A DNA stretch of 64,000 nt from Thiobacillus sp. 63-78 (GCA_001899765.1 MKWM01000029.1:1-64000), one strand, 5' to 3'. Counted from the stretch's first letter, positions 17,778 to 27,296 are shown. Numbers and translations are program-made. The notes: generated by a model not told the origin, from the letters alone.

Positions 17778-18440
17778 ATGAATAAACGCCAAACCAAGGA
17801 CCTGCTCTACGAACAGGTCGCCCGCATCGGCAAGGCCGTCTCCAGCCCCAAACGGCTGGAACTGCTGGAACTGCTGGCGCAGGGCGAGAAAACCGTCGAG
17901 GTGCTGGCCACCGAAGCCAGCCTCGACATCAAGCTGGCCAGCGCGCACCTCAAGGTGCTGAAAGCGGCCCGCCTGGTCGAGACGCAGCGCGATGGCCGCT
18001 TCATCGTCTATCGCCTGTCGGGCGAGGACGTCAGCGCGCTGTGGGTCAGCCTGCGCACCGTGGCGGAAGAGCATTTGATCGAGCTGAAAGTGGCCATGGA
18101 CAGGATTTTTTCCGGACCGGAAAAACTCGACACCGAAACGCGGCGCTCGCTGATGGAGAAGGCGCGGCGCGGCGACGTGGTGGTGATCGACGTGCGCCCG
18201 TCGGCCGAATTCGCCAACGGCCACCTGCCGTTTGCGCGTTCGATGCCGCTCGACGAGATCCGCCAGCGCATCAAGGAACTGCCCGCCGACAAGGACGTCG
18301 TCGCCTACTGCCGCGGGCCGTTCTGCATGATGTCCGCCGAGGCGGTGGCACTGCTGAAAGAACACGGCTACCGCGCGCAGAAGATCGCCGACGGCATCCC
18401 CGAATGGCAGGCGGCAGGTTTGCCGCTGGCCGAGCCCTGA
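17778..18440 (+). CDS. ArsR-type HTH fused to a rhodanese domain (copy 1)
   Basis: A 220-residue fusion: ArsR/SmtB winged helix at about 8-100 (ASLDIKLASAHLKVLKAARLV recognition region) and a C-terminal rhodanese domain at about 120-215 with active-site loop CRGPFC (Cys178, Cys183). There is no cysteine in the DNA-binding domain, so if it senses sulfur it must do so through persulfide on the rhodanese. It is followed by a persulfide dioxygenase and an MFS transporter, which it probably represses through the upstream palindrome. The ATG at 17778 matches the domain start; longer upstream readings cross the operator. Confidence 0.88.
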   Translation: MNKRQTKDLLYEQVARIGKAVSSPKRLELLELLAQGEKTVEVLATEASLDIKLASAHLKVLKAARLVETQRDGRFIVYRLSGEDVSALWVSLRTVAEEHLIELKVAMDRIFSGPEKLDTETRRSLMEKARRGDVVVIDVRPSAEFANGHLPFARSMPLDEIRQRIKELPADKDVVAYCRGPFCMMSAEAVALLKEHGYRAQKIADGIPEWQAAGLPLAEP

Positions 18441-18500
18441 CCACTCACCACTCACCACTCACCACTCACCACTCACCACTCACCACTCACCACTCACCAC
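18441..18500. repeat. Heptamer tandem repeat (CCACTCA, about 8.6 copies)
   Basis: Perfect 7-bp repeats begin directly after the stop of the ArsR-rhodanese gene and end 8 bp before the AAGGAG ribosome site of the persulfide dioxygenase gene. Read on the other strand the unit is GGTGAGT, the same heptamer as at 42913-42963. Copy number may vary between strains and alter operon spacing. Confidence 0.95.
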
Positions 18501-18520
18501 TTCCCATCAAGGAGACTTCC

Positions 18521-19252
18521 ATGTTTTTCCGTCAATTGCTGGCGAAAGACGCCACCCTGTCCTACTTCTTCGGCTGCGGCTCGTGCCACGTCGGCGTCGC
18601 GGTCGATCCGGTGCTCGGCGACGAGCAGTGGTTCATCGACGAAGCCGCGAAGCAGGACGTGAAGATCACCCACGTGATCGACACCCATGTCCACGCCGAC
18701 CATTTTTCCGGCGGCCGCAAGCTGGCCGAACTCGCCGGCGCGACCTACTGCCTGCACGAAGCCAACGCCGGGCGCGTGAACTATCCCTTCGATGCGCTCA
18801 AGGACGGCCAGCGCATCGAGATCGGCAACGTTTTCGTCGACGTGCTGCACACCCCCGGCCATACGCCGGATTCGATCTGTCTGGTCGTCACCGACAAGCG
18901 CCGCACCGAGACGCCGTGGTTCGTGCTCACCGGCGATACCCTGTTCGTCGGCAGCGCCGGTCGCCCCGACCTCGCCGGCCGCGAAACCGAAATGGCGGGG
19001 CAGCTCCACGACACCCTGCACCAGCGCCTGCTGACGCTGCCGGCCGAGGTCGAACTGTATCCCGGCCATACCTCCGGCAGCGTCTGCGGCGCCGGCATGT
19101 CGGGCAAGCCGATGTCGACCATCGGCTTCGAGAAGCGCTGGAATCCGATGCTGGCGATGAGCCGTGACGCGTTTGTCGCCGCGCTGACCGAAACCATCCC
19201 GCCGCGTCCGGCGGAAATGGACCGCATGGTCGATTTCAACCTCGGGAACTGA
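18521..19252 (+). CDS. Persulfide dioxygenase-like metallo-beta-lactamase-fold protein
   Basis: A 243-residue MBL-fold protein with metal motif THVHADH (His56, His58, Asp60, His61), TPGH (His114), TGD (Asp139) and YPGH. This is the ETHE1/Blh type with a mononuclear iron site that oxidises glutathione persulfide to sulfite. AAGGAG at 18509-18514 precedes ATG 18521. The ArsR-rhodanese neighbours support a sulfane-sulfur role. A glyoxalase II function is less likely given the context. Confidence 0.85.
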   Translation: MFFRQLLAKDATLSYFFGCGSCHVGVAVDPVLGDEQWFIDEAAKQDVKITHVIDTHVHADHFSGGRKLAELAGATYCLHEANAGRVNYPFDALKDGQRIEIGNVFVDVLHTPGHTPDSICLVVTDKRRTETPWFVLTGDTLFVGSAGRPDLAGRETEMAGQLHDTLHQRLLTLPAEVELYPGHTSGSVCGAGMSGKPMSTIGFEKRWNPMLAMSRDAFVAALTETIPPRPAEMDRMVDFNLGN

Positions 19253-19253
19253 G

Positions 19254-20567
19254 ATGTCCATGTCGATCACCCAGGAAGTGGCGGAATACCGCTACGGCAT
19301 CCGCGATAACTTCGCCCAGTTCTCGCACCAGCTGGTGCAGGTGTTCCTGGTCGGCCTCACCATCGGCATGTTCCGCACCGTGGTGCCGGCGCTCGCCGAA
19401 ACCGAGTTCGGCGTGGCCAAGGGCTCGTTCATGATGCTGATGGCCTTCGTCACCGCCTTCGGCTTCGTCAAGGGCACGCTCAATTTCGTGGCCGGCCGCC
19501 TGTCCGAGCGCATGGGGCGCAAGAAGGTGCTGTTCATCGGCTGGCTCGTCGCGCTGCCGATGCCCTTCATGATCCTCTACGCGCCGAACTGGAACTGGAT
19601 CGTCGCGGCGACAGTGCTGCTGGGCGTCAACCAGGGCCTCACCTGGTCGATGACGCAGACGTCCAAGCTGGATCTGACCACCTCCAGCCAGCGCGGTCTC
19701 ACCATCGGCCTCAACGAGTTCTCCGGCTACTTCGGCGTCGCGGTCGCCGGCATCGTCACCGGCTACATGGCCACTGTGTTCGGCGCGCGCGAAGGGCTGA
19801 TGCTGTTCGGCCTCAGCGTGATCATCCTGGCCGGACTGCTGACCCTGCTGTGGGTCAAGGACACCCTGCCGTGGGCGCAGGCCGAAGGCAAGAAACATGC
19901 GGCGGGACAGATGACCGGTCCGAAACCGCGCTATCCCGTCAACATCTCGGACAAACCCGGCACCTGGGAAGTCTTCACCCTGATGTCCTGGCGCGATGCG
20001 CGCATGGCGTCGATCAGCCAGGCCGGCCTGGTGGAGAAGTTCGTCGACGCGCTGGTGTGGGTGTTCTTCCCCGTCTACCTGCACCAGCGGGGGCTGTCGC
20101 TGCCCGGTATCGGCTGGGTGGTGGGGGTGTACGGCTTCGTCTGGGGCATGTCGCAGTTCTTCACCGGCCATCTGTCCGACCGCGTCGGCCGCAAGCAGCC
20201 GATCGTCTGGGGCATGTGGCTGTGCGGCGCCGGCGTCGCGCTGGTGCTGCTCGGCGAAGGCGAGCTGTGGTGGTCGTTTTCCGCCGCGGTGATGGGCCTC
20301 GGCATGGCGCTGCTGTACCCCACGCTGTCGGCGGCGGTGTCCGACATCGCCCATCCCAACTGGCGCGGCTCGGCGATCGGCATCTACCGCTTCTGGCGCG
20401 ACCTCGGCTACGGCATCGGCGCGCTGCTGCTGGGCGCGGTGGCGGCGCTGGCGGGCGGCATCGAGGCCGGGTTCTGGTTCACCGCCGGCGCCATGTTCAT
20501 TTCGGGCTTCATTGTCCTGATGGCGTGCGAGGAAACCCACCCACGTCTCAACCCGGCCAACGCCTGA
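19254..20567 (+). CDS. MFS transporter of the persulfide cluster
   Basis: A 437-residue 12-helix major facilitator. The loop 2-3 motif is GRLSERMGRKK and its C-half counterpart GHLSDRVGRKQ. It starts 1 nt after the persulfide dioxygenase stop, so the two are one translational unit. Substrate unknown; export or import of an organic or inorganic sulfur compound is an inference from context. A second ATG at 19260 is an alternative start. Confidence 0.85.
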   Translation: MSMSITQEVAEYRYGIRDNFAQFSHQLVQVFLVGLTIGMFRTVVPALAETEFGVAKGSFMMLMAFVTAFGFVKGTLNFVAGRLSERMGRKKVLFIGWLVALPMPFMILYAPNWNWIVAATVLLGVNQGLTWSMTQTSKLDLTTSSQRGLTIGLNEFSGYFGVAVAGIVTGYMATVFGAREGLMLFGLSVIILAGLLTLLWVKDTLPWAQAEGKKHAAGQMTGPKPRYPVNISDKPGTWEVFTLMSWRDARMASISQAGLVEKFVDALVWVFFPVYLHQRGLSLPGIGWVVGVYGFVWGMSQFFTGHLSDRVGRKQPIVWGMWLCGAGVALVLLGEGELWWSFSAAVMGLGMALLYPTLSAAVSDIAHPNWRGSAIGIYRFWRDLGYGIGALLLGAVAALAGGIEAGFWFTAGAMFISGFIVLMACEETHPRLNPANA

Positions 20568-20652
20568 GCCCGCGCACAAGGGTCCTTCATGGTCCGGGAC
20601 GATTCGCCGGGCGCGCGACTCCGGCCGGGCCGACTTACGGGATAATGCGTCC

Positions 20653-21324
20653 ATGAGTCCCAAGAAGAAACTGTTCGAGCAATTCGCCCGTGTCGCCAAA
20701 TCGCTGGCCAGTCCGAACCGGCTGGAACTGCTGGAATCGCTGGCACAGGGAGAAAAAAGCGTGGATGCCCTCGCGCAGGCAACGGGCATGTCGGTGGCCA
20801 ATACCTCGCATCACCTCCAGATCCTGCGGGATTCGGGCCTGGCCGAATCCCGCAGGGAAGGACTGCAGGTGATCTATCGCCTGTCGGACGATCAGATTCC
20901 GGCCCTGATGGGCGGCATCAGCCGCATCGCCGAGAAGCACCTTGCCGAAGTGGAACGTATCGTCCAGGAACATTTCGATCCGCGCGACTCGCTGACGCCC
21001 GTGGGGCGCAATGAGCTGATGGCCCGGGTCAGGGAAGGGGGGACCATGGTCATCGACGTGCGGCCCGCTGCGGAATACGAGGCAGGCCACATCCCGGGTG
21101 CGGTCAATATCCCGGTGGACGACCTCCCGCAACACCTGGAAGCCCTGCCGCATGGGCAGGAGATCGTTGCCTACTGCCGCGGCCCCTATTGCATGCTGGC
21201 CTTCGATGCCGTGGCGGCGCTGCGGGAGGCCGGCTATCAGGCGCGCCGTCTGGAAGACGGCTTCCCCGAGTGGAAGGCCGAAAGCCGGCCGGTCGAGCGC
21301 GGGGCGCCGGATTCGAAGACCTGA
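20653..21324 (+). CDS. ArsR-type HTH fused to a rhodanese domain (copy 2)
   Basis: A 223-residue paralogue of the protein at 17778 with the same architecture: winged helix (ATGMSVANTSHHLQILRDSGL) then rhodanese with CRGPYC (Cys175, Cys180). Again no cysteine lies in the DNA-binding part. It closes the dioxygenase/MFS cluster and has its own short upstream spacer with a -10-like GATAAT. Two differing paralogues around one operon suggest distinct set-points or targets. Confidence 0.87.
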   Translation: MSPKKKLFEQFARVAKSLASPNRLELLESLAQGEKSVDALAQATGMSVANTSHHLQILRDSGLAESRREGLQVIYRLSDDQIPALMGGISRIAEKHLAEVERIVQEHFDPRDSLTPVGRNELMARVREGGTMVIDVRPAAEYEAGHIPGAVNIPVDDLPQHLEALPHGQEIVAYCRGPYCMLAFDAVAALREAGYQARRLEDGFPEWKAESRPVERGAPDSKT

Positions 21325-21377
21325 CCGGGTCCGGTTGCGAGTGATGTCTTGATGAAGAGTGTCCTGGGAGGATAACA

Positions 21378-21698
21378 ATGGCTTTGCATGTCCGGGTGAT
21401 CTCACAGCATCCTCCCGGTGGGCGGTGCATCCTGTATGCCGGCTATGCCGAAGTCCTGCGTGTCCGCCTGGGCGCGCGGACGGAAATCGTCACCAGCGCC
21501 GAGCGCGATGCGCATGGCACGGGCTTTCCTTCCCTGCTGGTCAACGGAGATCCGGTCCAGCCGGCGGATGGGGCGATCCTGATGCCGGCGGATCTGTGCG
21601 CGGTGCTGGCAACGGTGGCCGGGCAGGATGAAGCAGGCCTGACCGGATTGGAGGACGCGCTGGACGTCCCGCTGCAACGCATGCTGGAAGGTACGTGA
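21378..21698 (+). CDS. Hypothetical small protein downstream of ArsR-rhodanese gene
   Basis: A 106-residue protein I cannot assign. It has a strong ribosome site (GGGAGG) and a compact alpha/beta-looking N-terminal 75 residues (HVRVISQHPPGG, then a GFPSLLVNGDPVQPADG segment). This recalls small thioredoxin-like or SelW-like folds but has no CxxC. It lies 50 bp after copy 2 of the ArsR-rhodanese gene and may share its operon. Confidence 0.6.
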   Translation: MALHVRVISQHPPGGRCILYAGYAEVLRVRLGARTEIVTSAERDAHGTGFPSLLVNGDPVQPADGAILMPADLCAVLATVAGQDEAGLTGLEDALDVPLQRMLEGT

Positions 21699-21771
21699 GA
21701 TCCGTGCGGCTGGGCGTCGTTTCTTTCCGCCCGGCCGACGTGCCGATCGGCGCCTGGACGTTGCGGACCAC

Positions 21772-22413
21772 ATGACTCCCGCCGACTACGATGCCTGGTA
21801 TGACACGCCGCGCGGGCGCTGGATCGGCGAGACGGAATACGCCCTGGCTTCGCGTCTGCTTGCGCCGCAGGCAGGCGACAGCCTGCTCGACGTCGGCTGC
21901 GGGACCGGCTGGTTTACGCGCCGGGCGGACGCCGACGAGCTTGTCGCGACCGGACTGGATTCCAGCGCCGCCGCGCTGGCTTATGCGCGCGCGCAGAGCG
22001 GCCCGACACTGAACTGGGCGGCAGGCGACGCGCGCGACCTGCCGTTCGTCGATGCCGGTTTCGATCACGTCCTGTCGATCGCCGCGTTGTGCTTTGTCGC
22101 CGACGAGCGCCAGGCGGTGACCGAGATCGTGCGGGTCGCGCGCCGCCGTTTTGCCATCGGCTGGCTCAATCGGCACAGCATGCTGTATCGGGAAAAGGGA
22201 CGGGACGGAGGCCGTGGCGCTTATCGTGGTGCGCACTGGCATACCGCGGAAGAAGTGCGCGCATTGTTCACCGGTCTGCCGGTCGCCCGTCTGGCATTGC
22301 GCTCGGCCATTTTCCTGCCTTCGGCCACGCGTTGGGCGCGCCGTCTGGAGCGGGTCATGCCTGCCGCACTGCCCTGGGGCGGGATGCTGTTCGTGACGGG
22401 CGGGAAGACTTGA
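21772..22413 (+). CDS. Class I SAM-dependent methyltransferase
   Basis: A 213-residue UbiE/Methyltransf_11-like enzyme with motif I LLDVGCGTGWFT (SAM binding), an acidic LDSS at the end of strand 2 and ARDLPFVDAGFDHVLS (motif II/post-I). Substrate not predictable. No clear ribosome site precedes the ATG. Confidence 0.8.
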   Translation: MTPADYDAWYDTPRGRWIGETEYALASRLLAPQAGDSLLDVGCGTGWFTRRADADELVATGLDSSAAALAYARAQSGPTLNWAAGDARDLPFVDAGFDHVLSIAALCFVADERQAVTEIVRVARRRFAIGWLNRHSMLYREKGRDGGRGAYRGAHWHTAEEVRALFTGLPVARLALRSAIFLPSATRWARRLERVMPAALPWGGMLFVTGGKT

Positions 22414-22479
22414 CGCCGGGCGCCCGGCTGGCGCAGAAACCCGGCCAGACGGGACTTGATCGTGGCGGTGAAACCCCGT

Positions 22480-23331
22480 TCAGCCGACCACCAGGATGTC
22501 GCTGGCGCTGTTGTGCAGCACGTGCCTGACCACGCTGCCCAGCCGGCCGCCGCGCTTGCCCATCACAATGAGGTCGAAATGAAGCTTCTCCGTCCACCGC
22601 CGTATCATGGCCGGCGGGTAGTCCAGTTCAACCACGCGCGAAATGCGCTCGTCCTGACGGTCGGCGATCAGTTTGCCGATTTCCCGAACGGCGCGGTCGT
22701 AGAATTCGGAACGGGAACGCTTGATGTGTTCATCGGACGCGCCGAGCTGGCGGAGACGTTCGTGGTTCGGCGCCTGAAGGGCATGCAACAGGCAGGTCGT
22801 CGCGTTCGGCGCCAGTTCGCCCGCCTTGCGAATCGTGGCGGCCGAACGCTCGGTCAGGTCCACTGCCACACCGATCTTGCCATACGGGGCGTCAGCTTTT
22901 TGCTTGGCGATCAAAACCGGCCGTGTTTCCCGGGCGAGGACATTCTCGGCTGTCGAGCCGACAAACAGCTCATCGGAAGAATGCTCGCCGTGGCTTCCGA
23001 GAACGATCAGATCGGCATCGCAGGCCGCCGCCGCTTCAATGATGCCGGTTTCGATTTCCGCGATCCTGACGCGGGGCTGAATCGTCATGGATTGCCTTGA
23101 TTTCACCCGGTCGGCAAAATCGTAAAGCTGCGAATAAAAGGAATTGGTGAGATTTTCTTCGATCGCCTGCCGGGAGTCGGGCAGGAAATCGCAGAGCGCA
23201 TCGACCGATGCCGGGGTGATGACATGAAGGACTTCGAGCGCCGCCTGATGTTCGGTCGCCAGCAGAACTGCCCGGTCGAGCGCAATGTTCGAGTACTGAG
23301 AGAAGTCCGTTGCCACCAAAATCTGTTTCAT
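22480..23331 (-). CDS. Universal stress protein, tandem UspA domains
   Basis: A 283-residue protein with two Usp domains. The first has LVATDFS at its N-terminus and the nucleotide-binding loop GSHGEHSSDELFVGSTAENV; the second ends with GKRGGRLGSVVRHVLHNSASDILVV. The ATG at 23331 coincides with the start of the first domain. It opens a stress-type cluster running to 29.9 kb but is divergent from rnk. Confidence 0.9.
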   Translation of the reverse strand: MKQILVATDFSQYSNIALDRAVLLATEHQAALEVLHVITPASVDALCDFLPDSRQAIEENLTNSFYSQLYDFADRVKSRQSMTIQPRVRIAEIETGIIEAAAACDADLIVLGSHGEHSSDELFVGSTAENVLARETRPVLIAKQKADAPYGKIGVAVDLTERSAATIRKAGELAPNATTCLLHALQAPNHERLRQLGASDEHIKRSRSEFYDRAVREIGKLIADRQDERISRVVELDYPPAMIRRWTEKLHFDLIVMGKRGGRLGSVVRHVLHNSASDILVVG

Positions 23332-23620
23332 GTCCCGAGTGACACCTCTCTTCATGTTGCAAACCGGCAAGATGGCTGAATGCGTCTGGCCAAGCGTACG
23401 GGGCGAGTATGGAATAATTGCGCGAGCCCGACAAGCCATCATGCCGCACTGGCCACGCCGCATGGGGTTTGGCGTTCGGGGGACGCTCATGCGCGCATGC
23501 ATGTCGAACGTTCCGCGGCGGTTCGTAAAAAAAGCGGCGTGGTAGCATCACGCTCATGCATTTCGGCCCCCGGGTGAAATAGGCGCCGGATGAAACGAAC
23601 CTGTCAAGAAAGGCCATCCG

Positions 23621-24031
23621 ATGGACAAACGACCAGGAATCATTTTGACGTCGCTGGATCTGGATCGTCTGGAAGCCATTCTGGATGCCCTGCCGGCGGA
23701 GACTTTTCCGGGGAAGACCGAATTGCGGGCAGAACTCGATCGTGCCGAAGTCGTCGAGCCCGAGGACGTGCCGCCCGATGTGGTGACCATGAACAGCAAG
23801 GTGCGTTTCGTGCTCGAATCGGGGGAAGAGTTTTGTCTGACGCTGGTATACCCGCAGGACATTGACGGCAGTGCCGACCGTATTTCGATCCTCGCACCCG
23901 TTGGCAGCGCGTTGCTGGGCTTGTCCGCGGGCGAACAGATCGAGTGGCCCAGGCCGGGAGGCGGCGTGATGAAGGTACGTCTCGTGGAGGTCATCTACCA
24001 ACCCGAGCGAGCCGGAGAATTCCGCCGCTAA
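23621..24031 (+). CDS. rnk: Regulator of nucleoside diphosphate kinase (Rnk-like)
   Basis: A 136-residue protein with a short N-terminal helical region and a C-terminal GreA/GreB-like FKBP-fold domain (FCLTLVYPQD, SILAPVGSALLGLSAGEQIEW). This is the Rnk architecture; Rnk binds RNA polymerase and affects nucleotide pools. It precedes the ABC transporter by 170 bp. Confidence 0.85.
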   Translation: MDKRPGIILTSLDLDRLEAILDALPAETFPGKTELRAELDRAEVVEPEDVPPDVVTMNSKVRFVLESGEEFCLTLVYPQDIDGSADRISILAPVGSALLGLSAGEQIEWPRPGGGVMKVRLVEVIYQPERAGEFRR

Positions 24032-24201
24032 CGCCTCTTTCCGGTACGCCGGCACGCCTGTTCAGGCAGCGTGAAACAGGCATTCGGCAACGTCTGGCCT
24101 GCTGCCGTGCCGCAGTCTGAATCGGCATCGGCGCAATATTTCCGGACGCACTGAAAGACACGGTTCTTGTCCATCGCATCTGGTATCAGGAACACCCTCG
24201 A

Positions 24202-25926
24202 ATGAAGCGACCAGGATTCAGCACGGTGCTGCCGCGGGTCACACGCCTCACGTTCGGCGATGTGATGGTTTTCGTCGCCCTCACTGGAATACTCTACGTC
24301 GGGACGCGGCTGGCGCTGCGGGCGCCGGCCGTCGTGGCCGGTCCCGAGATATCGCTCGATGCCACGGCGCTGCCGTGGTACGCCGCCTTGTCGCTGGCGC
24401 GCATGAGCGCGGCCTATGCGCTGTCGCTGGTCTTCAGTCTCGCCTACGGCTATTACGCCGCGCGCAACCGCCGTGCCGGGCAGGTCATGATTCCCCTGCT
24501 CGACGTGCTGCAGAGCGTGCCGATCCTTTCCTTCCTGCCGGTGGTTCTGCTGTCCCTGTCGGTCCTGCTTTCCAGCGCCGTGGCGGCGGAGCTGGCCGCG
24601 GTCGTGCTGATCTTCACTTCGCAGGCATGGAACCTGACCTTCTCGGTCTATCAGTCGACCCGCACCGTCCCGGGTGAACTGCGCGAGGCGGCGGCGGTGT
24701 TCCGTTTCGGCGCATGGTTCCGGCTCAAGTACGTCGAATTGCCATTTGCCGCAAACGGCCTGGTGTGGAACAGTGTCATGAGCTGGGCCGGCGGCTGGTT
24801 CTTTCTGATGGCGGCGGAAATGTTCACCGTCGGCAGCCGCGACTTCCGGCTGCCCGGACTCGGCAGTTATCTGTCGACCGCTGCGCAGGCCGGCGACCTG
24901 CACGCCCTGGGCCTCGGCGTGGCGACGATGATCGCGATCGTCGTCGCACTCGACCAGTTGTTGTGGCGGCCGCTCCTGGCCTGGGCGCAGCGTTTCAAGC
25001 TGGAGACCGTGGAGGGCGAGCACGAGCCCCAGTCGTGGTTTCACGACCAGTTGGCCCGTGCATGGCTGGTCGAGCGCTTCCTTGCCAAGTGGTGGGCACC
25101 CTTCATGGAACGCCTGGACCGGCGCTGGCAAATTCCGCACGCGCCGGTGGTGATCGACAACGGGAAAACCGGTGCCGCCTCCAGGGATTGGCGCGTTCGG
25201 CTCATCGTCGTCGCTGCCGGCATCGGACTCCTCTATCTGGCGCTGTCCGCCGGACGGCTATTGGCCACGCTGCCGCTGGCTGCGTGGCGGGATATCGCCA
25301 TAGGACTGGGCGCCACGCTGCTGCGCGTCACGGCAGCGCTACTCCTCGCGGCGGCGTGGACCATACCGGTGGGGGTGGCCATCGGTACCCGTCCACGCCT
25401 CGCCGCCGTGCTGCAGCCGGTGGCGCAGGTCGCGGCCTCGGTGCCGGCCACGGCGCTGTTTCCGATTCTGCTTCTGGCGCTGCTGCACCTGCCGGGCGGC
25501 CTCAATCTGGCGGCGGTGCTGCTCATGCTGCTCGGCAGCCAGTGGTACCTGCTGTTCAACGTCATTGCCGGCGCCAGCGCCATTCCCCGGGATCTGCGCG
25601 ACACCACGGCGCTGCTGCGCCTGTCCCCCGTCGAGCGCTGGCGCACCTTGCTGCTGCCCGCACTGTTTCCCTATGTGGTGACAGGCGCCATTACCGCCGT
25701 GGGCGGGGCCTGGAACGCCAGCGTGGTCGCCGAGTATGTGCAGTTCGGGGGGGAAACCCACGCCACCCTTGGCATTGGCGCAGTGATTTCCCATGCGACG
25801 GCGACCGGCGATTTTGCCCTGCTGCTGGCGGCGACGCTTGCCATGGTGGTCACCGTCGTGCTGCTCAACCGGCTGTTCTGGCAGCCCCTTTACCGGCTCG
25901 CCGAAGCGCGCTATCGCATGGAGTAG
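24202..25926 (+). CDS. Fused double-permease of an ABC transporter (NitT/TauT-like)
   Basis: A 574-residue membrane protein with two BPD_transp_1 permease domains in one chain. Each has an EAA-type loop for contacting the ATPase: ELREAAAVFRFGAWFR near 155-170 and DLRDTTALLRLSPVERW near 465-480. About 12 membrane helices. It pairs with the ATPase gene 5 bp downstream. No substrate-binding protein gene adjoins, so uptake substrate and even direction are open. Confidence 0.88.
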   Translation: MKRPGFSTVLPRVTRLTFGDVMVFVALTGILYVGTRLALRAPAVVAGPEISLDATALPWYAALSLARMSAAYALSLVFSLAYGYYAARNRRAGQVMIPLLDVLQSVPILSFLPVVLLSLSVLLSSAVAAELAAVVLIFTSQAWNLTFSVYQSTRTVPGELREAAAVFRFGAWFRLKYVELPFAANGLVWNSVMSWAGGWFFLMAAEMFTVGSRDFRLPGLGSYLSTAAQAGDLHALGLGVATMIAIVVALDQLLWRPLLAWAQRFKLETVEGEHEPQSWFHDQLARAWLVERFLAKWWAPFMERLDRRWQIPHAPVVIDNGKTGAASRDWRVRLIVVAAGIGLLYLALSAGRLLATLPLAAWRDIAIGLGATLLRVTAALLLAAAWTIPVGVAIGTRPRLAAVLQPVAQVAASVPATALFPILLLALLHLPGGLNLAAVLLMLLGSQWYLLFNVIAGASAIPRDLRDTTALLRLSPVERWRTLLLPALFPYVVTGAITAVGGAWNASVVAEYVQFGGETHATLGIGAVISHATATGDFALLLAATLAMVVTVVLLNRLFWQPLYRLAEARYRME

Positions 25927-25931
25927 TCACG

Positions 25932-27218
25932 ATGTCACTCGCCCCGGCAACCCCCCATGCGCCATTGCTCGAACTTGTCGGCGTCAGCAAGAGTTACGGC
26001 ACGTTCCACGCCTTGCGCGACGTGGCCCTGACGCTGGAAGCCGGCGAGCTGGTCTGTCTGGTCGGCCCTTCCGGCTGTGGAAAATCGACCCTGCTGCGTA
26101 TCATCGCCGGCCTCACGCCCGTAACCGCCGGCACGGTGCATTATCGCGGCGCGCCATTCACGGGGGTCAATCCGCACACCGCCATCGTTTTCCAGACCTT
26201 TGCCCTGTTTCCATGGTTGACGGTGATCGAGAACGTGGATGTGGCCCTCAAGGCCCGCGGGCTGGATCCCGCTACCCGGCAGGCGCACGCCACGCAGCTG
26301 GTGCGGCTGGTGGGGCTCGCCGGCTTCGAGGCCGCGTACCCGCGCGAGCTGTCCGGCGGCATGCGCCAGAAGGTGGGGTTTGCCCGCGCCTTGGCGGTCG
26401 AGCCGGAATTGCTGTGCCTGGACGAGCCGTTCTCCGCGCTCGACGTGCTGTCGGCGGAGGCGTTGCGTGGCGAACTGCTTGAACTCTGGCTCAACCGCAG
26501 CATGCCGACCCAGGCCATCCTGATGGTCACCCACAATATCGAGGAAGCCGTGGAACTTGCCGATCGGATCGTGATCATGGGCAACGATCCGGGCCGCATC
26601 GTCAGCGAGCTTCGGATCGATCTGCGTCACCCGCGCAACCGCAAGGACACGGCGTTCCAGGCATTGGTGGACCGGGTCTATGCAACGCTTACCGGCCGCG
26701 CGCTGAGCGAGGCGGATCGCATGGGAACGGCGGCCGGTGCGGCCGGCACGATCCGCCGCCTGCCCGTCATCCGGCTCGAGGCCATGGGCGGTCTGACCGA
26801 AACGGTGCTGGCCGATAACGGCCGCAGCGATCTCCCGCGTCTGGCGAAGGCGCTGGGGCATGAGCCCCGTGCGCTGCTGCCGCTGGTGGAGGCGTCGGAG
26901 TGGCTCGGGTTCGCGCGGGCCGAACAGGGCGATCTCGTATTGCTCGAGCTTGGAAAAACCTACGCCGGGGCGGGTATCCAGGTGCGCAAGGAACTGATCG
27001 CCGGCCGCATTCTGCGCCTCCCGCTGATACGCTGGATCTACGAAAAACTGCAGAACGACGACAATCAGCGTATCGACCGCAGCTTTTTTGTCGAGGCCTT
27101 GCGCAGCGAATTCGGTGGCGAGACGGATGACCAGATCGACACCGTCATCGACTGGGGACGCTACGCGGAACTGTTCGGGTACGACAAGGACAGCGATGAA
27201 CTGTATCTGGAATCCTGA
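25932..27218 (+). CDS. ABC transporter ATPase with C-terminal AAA-associated domain
   Basis: A 428-residue protein. The ATPase half (about 12-250) has Walker A GPSGCGKST (45-53), a Q-loop in IVFQTFALFPW, signature LSGGMRQK, Walker B LLCLDEPFSALD and a switch His in VTHN. The extra 170-residue C-terminus resembles the AAA-associated C-terminal domain found on some nitrate/sulfonate-type ATPases, with a possible sensing role. It forms one unit with the double permease upstream. Confidence 0.9.
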   Translation: MSLAPATPHAPLLELVGVSKSYGTFHALRDVALTLEAGELVCLVGPSGCGKSTLLRIIAGLTPVTAGTVHYRGAPFTGVNPHTAIVFQTFALFPWLTVIENVDVALKARGLDPATRQAHATQLVRLVGLAGFEAAYPRELSGGMRQKVGFARALAVEPELLCLDEPFSALDVLSAEALRGELLELWLNRSMPTQAILMVTHNIEEAVELADRIVIMGNDPGRIVSELRIDLRHPRNRKDTAFQALVDRVYATLTGRALSEADRMGTAAGAAGTIRRLPVIRLEAMGGLTETVLADNGRSDLPRLAKALGHEPRALLPLVEASEWLGFARAEQGDLVLLELGKTYAGAGIQVRKELIAGRILRLPLIRWIYEKLQNDDNQRIDRSFFVEALRSEFGGETDDQIDTVIDWGRYAELFGYDKDSDELYLES

Positions 27219-27296
27219 CGGCCGATTCCGGCGGCCGGCACCTGCCAGCCGGGCCTGTCATGTCCGCGATGCAATCCAGTCAGGAGGGTGGGCGCA

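Noticed and set aside
18441-18500. Short regular array considered as CRISPR
   Set aside because: The unit is 7 bp with no spacers; it is a simple tandem repeat, and no cas genes are present.
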